Positions 24,369 to 32,640 of a stretch of DNA of 64,000 nucleotides are shown here, piece after piece. The stretch is from assembly GCF_900289145.1 (NCBI RefSeq), contig NZ_OKQO01000008.1, positions 1 through 64,000 of the forward strand. Reading direction: 5' to 3'. The translations under genes and the position numbers were made by a program. Under the pieces are notes generated by a model. It was not told the DNA's origin and ran no database searches. It saw only the letters and a list, made by a program, of their open reading frames with translations. The stretch's first letter is position 1, and each line of letters starts with the position of its first letter. The DNA comes from Neobittarella massiliensis (ex Bilen et al. 2018) (GTDB lineage: Bacteria; Bacillota; Clostridia; Oscillospirales; Ruminococcaceae).

Positions 24369-25099
24369 ATCGCCACCTCCTCAGGTGCGGCCAGGGCCAC
24401 AAAGGCGTCCTCAAAGCGGGTGGTACCGGTCTGGGCCATCAGCTGGTCGGGGGTGCCCACCGCCGTGAGACGGCCGCCGGCCATGATGCCGATGCGGTCG
24501 GAGAGAGTTTGCGCCTCCTCCATGTAGTGGGTGGTGAGCACCACCGTGACGCTGCCCTTGAGCGACTGGATGAGCGCCCACAGCCGGCGGCGGGCCAGCA
24601 CGTCGAGGCCCAGGGTGGGCTCGTCTAAAAAGAGGATCTGCGGGCCGGAGATGAGCGCCATACCGATGCTCAGCCGCCGCTGCATGCCGCCCGAGAGCGT
24701 TTTGGCGCGGCTTTTTTGCACCGGCTGCAGCGACAGGCGGCAGAGGATGTCGCCGGTGCGCGCGGCGGCCTGCGCGCTGTCGGCGCCGTAGATACGGGCC
24801 ATCATCTGCAGGTTCTCGGCCACCGTCAGGTTGGGGGCCACAGCGGTCTCCTGCGGGGAGAGGCCCAGCTTTTGTTTGGCGCGCTGAGGGTGCTCGACGA
24901 TGCTGTCGCCCAGCAGCCAGGCATTGCCGCCGGTGGGTGCGGTGAGCCCGCAGAGCATTTTGATGGTGGTGGTCTTGCCGGCGCCGTTGACCCCCAGCAG
25001 CGAGAACAGCTCGCCGGGAAAAACGGTGAGCGACAGCCGGTCTACGGCCAGCGCCTGCCGGTAGCGCTTGGTGAGCGCGGCGGTCTTTATAGCCTCCAT
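24365..25099 (-). CDS. ABC transporter ATPase, NatA/drug-export type
   Basis: 244 residues from ATG 25099 behind GGAGGCG, one base after the AbrB-type regulator's stop. Walker A GVNGAGKTTT, Q-loop LSPQETA, signature LSGGMQRR, Walker B ILFLDEPTLGLD and TTHYMEEA are all present. Pairs with the permease at 23637. An upstream in-frame extension to 25150 lies inside the regulator gene and is not used. Confidence 0.93.
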   Translation of the reverse strand: MEAIKTAALTKRYRQALAVDRLSLTVFPGELFSLLGVNGAGKTTTIKMLCGLTAPTGGNAWLLGDSIVEHPQRAKQKLGLSPQETAVAPNLTVAENLQMMARIYGADSAQAAARTGDILCRLSLQPVQKSRAKTLSGGMQRRLSIGMALISGPQILFLDEPTLGLDVLARRRLWALIQSLKGSVTVVLTTHYMEEAQTLSDRIGIMAGGRLTAVGTPDQLMAQTGTTRFEDAFVALAAPEEVAI

Positions 25100-25100
25100 A

Positions 25101-25331
25101 TCACGCCTCCTCGGGTGGGGACTGCTGGGCCTCGAAGATGGCGCCGGCAAAATTGAGATAGTCCTCGTTGCGGACGATGGCGATGCCCTGCTCTACGTCG
25201 GCCAGCAGGAGCAGCGTGTCGCCGGGCTTTATGTCAAACAGCTCGCGGGCGCCTTTGGGGATGACGATCTGCCCCTTTTCGCCCACCTTGACGGTGGAGA
25301 TGAATTTGCCTTTGGGGACCTGGATACCCAT
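25101..25331 (-). CDS. AbrB/SpoVT-family transcription regulator
   Basis: 76 residues from ATG 25331 with AGGAGG seven bases upstream. The N-terminal ~48 residues form a swapped-hairpin AbrB DNA-binding domain with the hallmark GEKGQIVIPKGARELFDIKPGD. It is the first gene of an operon with the ABC exporter and is separated from it by one base, so it likely controls the exporter and itself. A direct repeat at the predicted transcription start is a candidate binding site. Confidence 0.9.
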   Translation of the reverse strand: MGIQVPKGKFISTVKVGEKGQIVIPKGARELFDIKPGDTLLLLADVEQGIAIVRNEDYLNFAGAIFEAQQSPPEEA

Positions 25332-25379
25332 GTAGATACCTCCTCTGCACAATAAAATAGGTCATACAAAGTAAGAAAA

Positions 25380-25395
25380 GTATAACTTGTATAAC
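25380..25395 (-). promoter_or_regulatory. direct repeat at the AbrB operon start, candidate operator
   Basis: On the minus strand GTTATAC occurs twice, nine bases apart (GTTATACAAGTTATAC), just downstream of the -10 at 25398-25403, where a repressor would block initiation. Confidence 0.5.
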
Positions 25396-25397
25396 TA

Positions 25398-25425
25398 ATT
25401 ATACGACAGTGGCGGCGGATGTCAA
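25398..25425 (-). promoter_or_regulatory. sigma-A promoter of the AbrB-ABC operon
   Basis: On the minus strand a consensus TTGACA (25420-25425) and consensus TATAAT (25398-25403) are separated by 16 bases. Confidence 0.85.
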
Positions 25426-25665
25426 GCGGTGGGGGCAGGTTTGTGACCGGGCGCCGCCGATGGGAGAGTAAAGACGGCACCGGCGGGGAAACGTGTTACC
25501 GGGGCCATAATGTGCCGCACTGTGCGGTCAGGTGGTGGTATACTGCCGGTACCGGGTCAGTCTGGGGCCAGCATGGAGAGCCGGGCTGGGGCTTGATCTG
25601 GGGTGGGTGTGGGGCCGGAACTGGACTCCGTTTGGACTGGATCTGGTCGAGTTGGAGCCGGGTGT

Positions 25666-25720
25666 GGGCCAGGTTTGGGCCAGGTTTAGGCTGGGCTTGG
25701 GCAGGGTTTGGGCCGGTGCT
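25666..25720. repeat. short tandem repeat, five 11-base units
   Basis: GGGCCAGGTTT occurs twice exactly, followed by three diverged copies (AGGCTGGGCTT, GGGCAGGGTTT, GGGCCGGTGCT). It lies in a ~480-base G-rich gap (25426-25912) before the MBOAT gene that otherwise holds only a possible -10 (TATACT, 25539-25544). No gene is supported there. Confidence 0.75.
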
Positions 25721-25912
25721 GCGGGCCGAAAATGGCGGGGGCGGGGGTGGTACTGGCCGACCTTGGTACACGCAAAAAAATTTTGCCGGCGGGCGTGACC
25801 TTTGTGGGGGGCCAGCCGTCTAAATAGACAGGGCCGGCCGGTGACAGCCGCCGCCCGACCGCACACAGAAAATAAAACCGAGTAAACAGCACAGGAAAAA
25901 GAGGACGGCGAT

Positions 25913-27265
25913 ATGGCCTTTAGCGATCTTGCATTTTTATTTCTATTTTTGCCGGTGGTGCTGGCGGGCATCTACCTGCTGCCCAGACGGTACCAGGACG
26001 GGCTGCTGCTGGCAGCCAGCTTGATATTTTACGCGCTGGGGGTGCGGCAGCGGCCCTGGGCCATAGCACTGTTTTTGGGGCTGTGTTGGCTGTGCTGGTT
26101 TGGCGGCCGCCTGTTGGGGGCCGCCACCCGCTACCGCCGCCAGCTGTTGTGGATGGCCGTGGCGGTGCCGGTGGGCTGCCTGCTGGGCTTTAAATACGCC
26201 GGTATCTTTACCGGCACGGCGGTGTGGTTGCCGCTGGGCATGAGCTTTTACACCTTCTCGATGGTGGGGTATCTGTTCGACGTGTACCGGGGCAAGGTGG
26301 ATGCCGAGCGCTCGCTGGGCCGCTTTTTTACCGCTCAGTGCATGTTTCCCAAGCTGATATCCGGCCCGCTGACGCCGTACGGGCAGATCGCCCCCCAGCT
26401 GGGGCGGCGGCGCCTGGACCTGCGTCAGCTGGACACCGGGCTGCGCACCTTTATTTTGGGACTGGGCATGAAGGTGCTGCTGGCCGACCGCATCGGCGGG
26501 CTGTGGCGTCAGTTGGGGGCCATTGGGTACCAGAGCATATCCGGCCCGCTGGCCTGGATGGGGCTGGTGGCCTTTTCGCTGCAGCTGTATTTTGACTTCC
26601 ACGGCTACTCGACCATGGCGGTGGGGCTGGGGCAGATGCTGGGCCTGTCGCTGCCCCAAAACTTTGCGCACCCCTACGCGGCCAAGTCGATGACCGATTT
26701 TTGGCGGCGCTGGCACATCACCCTGAGCAGCTGGTTTCGCGACTACGTGTACATCCCGCTGGGGGGCAGCCGCCGGGGGCGGCCGCGGCAGATATGCAAC
26801 CTGCTGGCGGTGTGGGTGCTCACCGGCATGTGGCACGGCTCGACGGTGAACTTTTTGCTGTGGGGACTGTTTTTGTTTTTGCTGCTGGCGGCCGAAAAGC
26901 TCTGGCTCTACGAGCGGCTGCAGCACAGCCGGGTGTGGGGCCACCTGTATATGGCGCTGTGTATCCCGCTGAGCTGGATGCTGTTTGCCATTCCTGATCT
27001 GGGCCAGCTGGGGGTATACGCGCAGCGGCTGTGGGGCGGTTTTTCGGCGGCGGCGCTGGCCGGCGGCGACTTTGTGCGCTACGGCGGCCAGTACGGCCTG
27101 CTGCTGGTGCTCGGGCTCATCCTGTGTATGCCGGGCCCGGCCCGGCTGTGGCGGCGGGTGCGGCACACGCCGCTGGCCACCGGCTTTTTGCTGGTGGTGT
27201 TTTGGGCCTGCTGTTACTGCCTGTCGGCGGGGCTCAACGACCCGTTTATGTATTTTAGCTTTTAG
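25913..27265 (+). CDS. MBOAT-family membrane O-acyltransferase (AlgI/DltB-like)
   Basis: 450 residues, about ten or more membrane helices. The MBOAT core is clear: SFYTFSMVGYLFDVYRG, FPKLISGPLTPY, FDFHGYSTMAVGLGQMLG, FWRRWHITLSSWFRDYVYIPLGG and the catalytic His in LTGMWHG (~residue 306). Members move acyl groups from a cytoplasmic donor to extracellular polysaccharide or wall polymers. It is 15 bases before an SGNH-type gene, the partner usually found with AlgI-like proteins, so O-acetylation of an exopolysaccharide or wall glycan is the likely job. Confidence 0.93.
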   Translation: MAFSDLAFLFLFLPVVLAGIYLLPRRYQDGLLLAASLIFYALGVRQRPWAIALFLGLCWLCWFGGRLLGAATRYRRQLLWMAVAVPVGCLLGFKYAGIFTGTAVWLPLGMSFYTFSMVGYLFDVYRGKVDAERSLGRFFTAQCMFPKLISGPLTPYGQIAPQLGRRRLDLRQLDTGLRTFILGLGMKVLLADRIGGLWRQLGAIGYQSISGPLAWMGLVAFSLQLYFDFHGYSTMAVGLGQMLGLSLPQNFAHPYAAKSMTDFWRRWHITLSSWFRDYVYIPLGGSRRGRPRQICNLLAVWVLTGMWHGSTVNFLLWGLFLFLLLAAEKLWLYERLQHSRVWGHLYMALCIPLSWMLFAIPDLGQLGVYAQRLWGGFSAAALAGGDFVRYGGQYGLLLVLGLILCMPGPARLWRRVRHTPLATGFLLVVFWACCYCLSAGLNDPFMYFSF

Positions 27266-27280
27266 AAAAGAGGTCTATCG

Positions 27281-28165
27281 ATGAGGCGATCATCCCCCCG
27301 AGCACTGCTGTGCTACCTGCTCATCTCGGCGGTGGCGGTGAACCTGGCCGGGCTGGTGCTGCAGAGGACCGTCTGCCGCGCCACCGGCCAGCTGCAGGAT
27401 AAATTGCCGGTGGCGGTGCCGTTTTTGCTGCTGCAAGACCCCACCTTGTTGCAGGTGGGAAAGGCAGGCGAAAACGGCGGCCCCAAGGCCCCACCGCCGG
27501 GCGGCGCCGACAGCCAGGGCCCGGCCCAGCAGGAGGGCGGCACCGGCAGCGACAGCACCCAGCTGCAGCCGGCACCCAGCCCGTTTCACCAGGTGGAGCC
27601 CAGCTATTTTGACGACGCGCTGTTTATCGGCGACTCGCGCACCGAGGGGCTTTGGGAGTACGGGCGGCTGGGGGCGGCCGACTACTTTTGCGGCTCGGGC
27701 ATGACGGTGTTCAATGTGTTTGAGCAGCAGAGCTACGTGGACAGCGCCGGCGGCCGCACCGACCTGTTGAGCCTGCTGGCGGCGCGGACATACGGCAAGG
27801 TGTACCTGATGCTGGGCATCAACGAGCTGGGGTACGACTTTGACCGGCTGATGGAGCGCTATCAGGCGCTGCTGGGCGAGGTGCGGCGGCTGCAGCCGTC
27901 GGCCAAGGTGTTTTTGTGCGGCAACTTACATGTGAGCCGCGAAAAGGTGCAGCGGGTGCAGTGGCTGCACCCGGGCAACATCGAGAACCTGAACGTCCAT
28001 ATCGCCGCGCTGGCCGACGGGCAGCAGGTGTTTTATTTAGACGTAAACCCCGAGTTTTGCGACGGTGAGGGCTATTTGCGGCCCGAGCTGACCGGCGACG
28101 GCACCCACCCATTTGCCGCCATCTACCAGGTGTGGGCCCAGTGGCTGTGTAAAAACGGCGTGTAG
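27281..28165 (+). CDS. membrane-anchored SGNH/GDSL hydrolase-like O-acetyltransferase partner
   Basis: 294 residues. One N-terminal membrane helix (~10-30), a Pro/Gly/Gln-rich linker (~60-105) and an SGNH domain outside the cell. Blocks: GDSR with the nucleophile Ser (~118), a Gly in block II, LGINELGYD (block III with Asn) and DGTHP (catalytic Asp-His near 278-281). It should transfer or remove acetyl groups on the acceptor polymer using the acyl chain delivered by the MBOAT protein at 25913. Same operon, ending at the terminator 28204-28236. Confidence 0.85.
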   Translation: MRRSSPRALLCYLLISAVAVNLAGLVLQRTVCRATGQLQDKLPVAVPFLLLQDPTLLQVGKAGENGGPKAPPPGGADSQGPAQQEGGTGSDSTQLQPAPSPFHQVEPSYFDDALFIGDSRTEGLWEYGRLGAADYFCGSGMTVFNVFEQQSYVDSAGGRTDLLSLLAARTYGKVYLMLGINELGYDFDRLMERYQALLGEVRRLQPSAKVFLCGNLHVSREKVQRVQWLHPGNIENLNVHIAALADGQQVFYLDVNPEFCDGEGYLRPELTGDGTHPFAAIYQVWAQWLCKNGV

Positions 28166-28203
28166 CGCTGTGACTGACGGCACCGAAATAACGACATCAA
28201 AAG

Positions 28204-28236
28204 AGGCGCTGGCCCCGACGGGTCAGGCGCCTTTTT
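28204..28236 (+). terminator. intrinsic terminator after the MBOAT/SGNH operon
   Basis: AGGCGC and GGCGCCT arms with an inner TGGCCC/GGGTCA stem (one G-U pair, one bulged G), then six T. Confidence 0.8.
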
Positions 28237-28294
28237 TGGCGCCTGTGCGCTGACAAAATTTACAGAATGCCCGAAATTTGGCGACAAACGGCAC

Positions 28295-28324
28295 TGTACA
28301 AACTGCCCGCCGGTGGAGTATACT
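28295..28324 (+). promoter_or_regulatory. promoter of hydF
   Basis: TGTACA (28295-28300) and TATACT (28319-28324) with 18 bases between, 83 bases upstream of the start codon. No Rex-type repeat is seen here. Confidence 0.55.
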
Positions 28325-28407
28325 AAATAGACATAAGGGCCGCTGCCGAGCGGCGGACCACACGCGGCAAAATACAGAAAAAAGCGCGCGAGAAATGAGG
28401 GATAAGC

Positions 28408-29604
28408 ATGAGTTTGCAGGATACACCCCGGGCCAACCGGCTGCACATCGGCATTTTTGGCCGCCGCAACGCCGGCAAGTCCTCACTGCTCAACGCCATA
28501 ACCGGGCAGCAGCACGCTATCGTCTCGGAGGTGGCGGGCACCACCGCCGACGCGGTGTACAAATCGATGGAGATACACGGGCTGGGGCCCTGCGTGCTCA
28601 TCGATACCGCCGGTTTCGACGATGAGGGAGAGCTGGGCCAGCTGCGGGTACAGGAGACCGAGAAGGCCGCCTTAAAGACCGACGTGGCGCTGCTGGTATT
28701 TGCCCCCGGGCAGGACCTGGCGCTGGAAAAGGCGTGGCTGGAAAAGCTGCTGGGGCACGGCATCCCGGTGATCCCGGTGCTCAACAAGGCCGATATCGCC
28801 ATGGGCGGCCCCGCCCAAGAGGCGGCCCGGGCCAAAAAAGAGCTGGGCCTGTCGCCGGTGCTGGTGAGCGCCGGCACCGGGGCGGGCATCTCGCAGCTGC
28901 GCCAGCAGATCATTCGCGTGCTGCCCGAGGACTACGAGCAGCCCAGCATCACCGGTGAGCTGGTGGAGCCCGGCGACCGGGTACTGCTGGTGATGCCCCA
29001 GGATATCCAGGCACCCAAGGGGCGGCTGATACTGCCCCAGGTACAGGTGACCCGCGACCTGCTGGACCGGGGCTGCGTGATCGTGAGCGCCACCGCAGAC
29101 CTGTTGGATGCGGCGCTGGCGGCGATGGCCGCCCCGCCGGACCTGATCATCACCGACTCGCAGGTGTTTCCGCTGGTGTACCAGAAAAAGCCGCCCGAGA
29201 GCCGGCTGACCTCGTTCTCGGTGCTGATGGCCGGCTACAAAGGGGATATAAACACCTTTGTTGAGGGGGCGGCCGCCATTGAGGCGCTGACGGAGAAGAG
29301 CCGGGTACTCATTGCCGAGGCCTGCGCCCACGCCCCGCTGGCCGAGGATATCGGCCGCGAAAAGCTGCCCCGCATGTTGCGGCAAAAGGCGGGCCAGGGG
29401 CTGGCGGTAGACTTTGTGCGCGGGGGCGACTTCCCCGAAGACCTGACCGGCTACGATCTGGTGCTGCACTGCGGCGCCTGTATGTTCAATCGGCGGCTGG
29501 TGCTGGAGCGCATCCGCCAGGCGAGAGAGCAAAAAGTGCCCATCACCAATTACGGGGTGGCGCTGGCGGCGCTGGCCGGTATTTTGGATAAGATCTGCTA
29601 CTGA
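28408..29604 (+). CDS. hydF: [FeFe] hydrogenase maturation GTPase HydF
   Basis: 398 residues. N-terminal GTPase domain with GRRNAGKSSLLNAI (P-loop), G-loop Thr in AGTTAD, DTAGF and NKAD. C-terminal scaffold domain with the iron-sulphur ligands CAHAP and HCGACMFN, matching the CxH...HCxxC set of HydF. HydF receives the 2Fe precursor made by HydE and HydG and delivers it to the hydrogenase apoprotein, so it serves the enzymes at 4705 and 7140. HydE and HydG are not in this window. Single gene with its own promoter and terminator. Confidence 0.96.
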   Translation: MSLQDTPRANRLHIGIFGRRNAGKSSLLNAITGQQHAIVSEVAGTTADAVYKSMEIHGLGPCVLIDTAGFDDEGELGQLRVQETEKAALKTDVALLVFAPGQDLALEKAWLEKLLGHGIPVIPVLNKADIAMGGPAQEAARAKKELGLSPVLVSAGTGAGISQLRQQIIRVLPEDYEQPSITGELVEPGDRVLLVMPQDIQAPKGRLILPQVQVTRDLLDRGCVIVSATADLLDAALAAMAAPPDLIITDSQVFPLVYQKKPPESRLTSFSVLMAGYKGDINTFVEGAAAIEALTEKSRVLIAEACAHAPLAEDIGREKLPRMLRQKAGQGLAVDFVRGGDFPEDLTGYDLVLHCGACMFNRRLVLERIRQAREQKVPITNYGVALAALAGILDKICY

Positions 29605-29640
29605 CCGGCGCGCGGCCCACCGGCTGCACGGCGCCGACGA

Positions 29641-29689
29641 AAAAGAGAGAGGACCGTTGCCCGCCGGGGCCGGTCCTCTCTCTTTTTTA
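29641..29689. terminator. bidirectional terminator between hydF and nudC
   Basis: AGAGAGAGGACCG and CGGTCCTCTCTCT arms with A-run before and T-run after. Confidence 0.9.
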
Positions 29690-29848
29690 TGGTGGTGCGG
29701 GCGGCGCTGCCGGTCCTGTGGGGGGCAGAGCACCGCTTAGGTGCGCCGGATGCCGCCGCCTTTCGCGGTAAAAAATACCGTGTTGGGGGAAAGCCCCCCT
29801 CCCGACCGGGTAGCGGTGGCCGCCGCCGGGGAGATGCGCCCGGCGGCG

Positions 29849-30679
29849 CTAGCCCAGCTCGCCGGCGCGAAACAGCTCGATGAGCCGGTTGCCGATAGAG
29901 ATGTCGGAGGTGCTGGGGGGAATATCGGCGCGGGCAAACCAGCGGGCGTCGGTGAGCTCCTCCTCCTGCAGGGTGATCACATCAGGCCCGTCGAGGTGGG
30001 CGACGAAACCGACCATCTCGGTCTCGGAGAAGGGCCAGGGCTGGCTGCCGATATAGCGGATGTCTTTGACGGAGAGGCCCACCTCTTCTCTGGCCTCGCG
30101 GGCGACGGTCTGTTCGAATGTCTCGCCGAACTCGACAAATCCGGCCACCAGCGCCCAGTTTGGATAGCTGCTGCGGTCGTTTTTGACCATCAGCAGACGG
30201 TCGCCGTCGGTGATGGCGGTGATGACGGCGGGGGAGATCTTGGGGTACTCTACCTGGTGGCAGTTGGGGCACACCATACAGCGCTCCCAATCGCCGCCGC
30301 GCATGGGGCTGCCACAGCTGCCGCAAAAGCGGTGGCTGTGCTTCCACCGGTACAGCTGGCCGGCGGTGATGCCGGCAAAGGCCAGGTGCCCCGGCTGCAG
30401 GGTGCGAAACTGCAGGGTGGAGCAGGCGCTCAGCGAACCGCTGTACACACCGGGCTTGGCGAGGAGGTAGACGCCCTGATCGTCGATATCGAACAGATGG
30501 TCGGCCCCCTGCGCGGCGACGGGGGAAAAGTCGGCGAAGGTGGGCAGGGTGAGCCCGTTTTCGCCGGACTTGAGCAGCACCTGGTCGGGGGCGGGGAAAA
30601 ACAGCGCAATGTCGCCGGGGACGGGGTCGCGGCGCACAAAGTCGTTGCAGAAGACGTGGGGGTAGATATCCTGGAGCAT
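29849..30679 (-). CDS. nudC: NAD+ diphosphatase NudC-like Nudix hydrolase
   Basis: 276 residues from ATG 30679 (AAGAGG upstream). An N-terminal domain is followed by a zinc ribbon (CGSCG...CMVCPNC, ~131-152) and a Nudix domain with the box GFVEFGETFEQTVAREA and EEVGL. The downstream SQPWPFS motif is the NudC signature that distinguishes NAD(H) diphosphatases from other Nudix enzymes. It cleaves NADH to NMNH and AMP and can remove NAD caps from RNA. It follows the GNAT gene by 133 bases, with only a weak hairpin (CCCGCGCGGG) between. Confidence 0.93.
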   Translation of the reverse strand: MLQDIYPHVFCNDFVRRDPVPGDIALFFPAPDQVLLKSGENGLTLPTFADFSPVAAQGADHLFDIDDQGVYLLAKPGVYSGSLSACSTLQFRTLQPGHLAFAGITAGQLYRWKHSHRFCGSCGSPMRGGDWERCMVCPNCHQVEYPKISPAVITAITDGDRLLMVKNDRSSYPNWALVAGFVEFGETFEQTVAREAREEVGLSVKDIRYIGSQPWPFSETEMVGFVAHLDGPDVITLQEEELTDARWFARADIPPSTSDISIGNRLIELFRAGELG

Positions 30680-30812
30680 GAAGAAGGCCTCTTTTCCTGT
30701 AACAGTTTTAAAAAGCCCGCGCGGGGCCGGTACGGTATCGGCGGCAAAGAGAATACCGCTGCCTGCAGGCAGGGCTCGGGCCTGAGCGCGCGGCGGGGCG
30801 CGGACAGACGGC

Positions 30813-31589
30813 TTACAGCGGCGGCTGGGCCATGGCCAGCGTGTCGCCGGTGGGGCGGGCGGTGAGCTCGACCCAGGCGGGGCCAAAACCGGCCCGCAGC
30901 GCATTTTTTACCGAGGGGATGTTGGACCAGGCGGCGCAGTAAAAAGGTACCTTGCCGCGGGACAGGATCTCCTGCGACAGCAGGTGGGTCAGCGCGGCGG
31001 CGACACCTCTTCGCCGGTAGCCGGGCTGCACGTCGATGCCGATCTGCCACATCGTGTCGCAGTCGGCCGAGCAGCCGGCAAGACCGATGAGATGGGGGCC
31101 GTCATAGGCGCCGACGGCCAGCACGTCGAGCTCCCGCCTGGCGTCGCACAGCGCGTTGGGCCAGCGGCCGCCGTGCAGCGGCGCCAACTGCGCGGCTGTC
31201 AGCAGCCGCACCGGGTAGGGGCACCCGGCCGGGGCTGAGGCCGAGAGCTGCGGCAAAAAGTATGCGGCCATAAAACAGGGCAGCTGGCCGCGGGGCGCCA
31301 GCAATTGGGTGAGCCGGTGCAGCTGCGGCGTCTCGAAGCAGTGCTCGGGCGGGCAGCTGTTTATGTACTGGCGCACCGGCTGCTCTACCGCCGGGTCGAC
31401 CGAGGCGACGATGCCGCCGCCGTAAGAGACCAGCTGGCAGTAAAAGGGCAGCTGCAGGTAGCGCCGCGCCCGGGGATGGGGCCGGGAGCGCACCACCGTG
31501 TTTTGCCCGCTGACAAGGTCCTCCGGGCGGCAGCCCAGTTCAGTGGCCGACTGGCACAAAGCCGTGTTGAGCAGCTCCTGTTGGGTCAC
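30813..31589 (-). CDS. GNAT-family N-acetyltransferase
   Basis: 258 residues, starting ATG 31589 behind GGGGAGG. The C-terminal GNAT fold has the acetyl-CoA loop VQPGYRRRGVAAALT and the following beta-bulge CAAWSNIPSVKNALRAGF. The N-terminal ~100 residues form an extra domain of the kind seen in GNAT proteins of Firmicutes. Acceptor unknown. Its promoter overlaps the divergent amidohydrolase gene's promoter region. Confidence 0.85.
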   Translation of the reverse strand: MTQQELLNTALCQSATELGCRPEDLVSGQNTVVRSRPHPRARRYLQLPFYCQLVSYGGGIVASVDPAVEQPVRQYINSCPPEHCFETPQLHRLTQLLAPRGQLPCFMAAYFLPQLSASAPAGCPYPVRLLTAAQLAPLHGGRWPNALCDARRELDVLAVGAYDGPHLIGLAGCSADCDTMWQIGIDVQPGYRRRGVAAALTHLLSQEILSRGKVPFYCAAWSNIPSVKNALRAGFGPAWVELTARPTGDTLAMAQPPL

Positions 31590-31632
31590 AGAAATACCTC
31601 CCCTAAAAGCTGGTGGGCGGGCGTATACACCT

Positions 31633-31661
31633 ATTGTAGCACGAAACCGGTGGGGAATAAA
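31633..31661 (-). promoter_or_regulatory. promoter of the GNAT gene
   Basis: Minus-strand TTTATT (31656-31661) and TACAAT (31633-31638), spacer 17. The -35 is weak. Confidence 0.5.
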
Positions 31662-31678
31662 GTGGCGCCGACGGGCAC

Positions 31679-31707
31679 TTGTAAGGCGGCGGGTTTTGCA
31701 GTAAACT
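31679..31707 (+). promoter_or_regulatory. promoter of the amidohydrolase gene
   Basis: TTGTAA (31679-31684) and TAAACT (31702-31707), spacer 17, 40 bases before the start codon. Confidence 0.6.
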
Positions 31708-31747
31708 GAAGGGGTTATAAATGATAAGACGAGGGAGGTGGCGCGAA

Positions 31748-32560
31748 TTGAAGATCATCGACGCGCACATGCACGACTATCAAAACAGCCCCTATTTTGA
31801 CCAGATCGCCCGCGACGCGGGACACGAGAACTCGGAAGAACACCTGTGGCAGGTATACCGGCAGCTGGGCATTGTCGGCGGGGTGGTGATGGGCAACGGC
31901 GGGCTGTCGCTGCAGGAGCACTGCTACCCCGACTTTTTGCACTACTGCATCGGCCTGGACAGCAGCTGCTTTGCCGACGGCCGCCTGCCCGACTGCGCCG
32001 ACCTGGTAGAGGCGCATCTGCAGCGCCAAAACTGTGTAGGCATCAAGTTGTACCCGGGCTACAGCTACTACTATGTGTTCGACAAGGTGTACGACCCGTT
32101 TTACAGGTTGGCCCAGAAGTACCAAAAGCCGGTGGCCATCCACACCGGCGACACCTCGATGGAGACGGCTATTTTAAAGTACGCCCACCCGTTGACTTTA
32201 GACGAGGCGGCGGTGCGCTGGCCCAAGGTGCAGTTTGTGATGTGCCACTTTGGCAACCCCTGGCTGACCGACGCGGCCGAGGTGGTGGCCAAAAACCCCA
32301 ACGTGGCGGCCGATCTCTCGGGCTGGGCGGTGGGGCGCTTTTCGCTGGGCGATTTTGCCGACCAGTACAGCGGCTACCTGCAGCAGCTGCGCACCTGGAC
32401 GGGGTATGTGGGCGACTACAGCCAGCTGATGTTCGGCACCGACTGGCCGCTGGTGAACCTGTCGGATTACATCGATCTCATCCGCTACCTCATTCCCGAG
32501 CGGGCGCAGGAACAGGTGTTTTTTGAAAATGCCAACCGCATCTGGGCACTGGGGCTGTAG
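31748..32560 (+). CDS. metal-dependent amidohydrolase (TIM-barrel, PF04909-like)
   Basis: 270 residues from TTG 31748, with GGGAGG eight bases upstream. Metal ligands of the amidohydrolase_2 fold are in place: DAHMHDY at the start (His-x-His), AIHTGDTS in the middle, CHFGNPWLTDAAE and the Asp in MFGTDWPL. Relatives include decarboxylases and lactone or amide hydrolases; the substrate cannot be told. Single gene followed by a near-perfect terminator. Confidence 0.88.
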   Translation: MKIIDAHMHDYQNSPYFDQIARDAGHENSEEHLWQVYRQLGIVGGVVMGNGGLSLQEHCYPDFLHYCIGLDSSCFADGRLPDCADLVEAHLQRQNCVGIKLYPGYSYYYVFDKVYDPFYRLAQKYQKPVAIHTGDTSMETAILKYAHPLTLDEAAVRWPKVQFVMCHFGNPWLTDAAEVVAKNPNVAADLSGWAVGRFSLGDFADQYSGYLQQLRTWTGYVGDYSQLMFGTDWPLVNLSDYIDLIRYLIPERAQEQVFFENANRIWALGL

Positions 32561-32587
32561 AGCGGCGGCACAGGACCCGGGCGGGCG

Positions 32588-32629
32588 AAAAAAGTGGGCG
32601 GCGCGATAGAGAGCGCCGCCCACTTTTTT
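32588..32629. terminator. strong bidirectional terminator
   Basis: AGTGGGCGGCGC and GCGCCGCCCACT arms flanked by A6 and T6, between convergent genes. Confidence 0.95.
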
Positions 32630-32640
32630 GCCGTTGGCCG

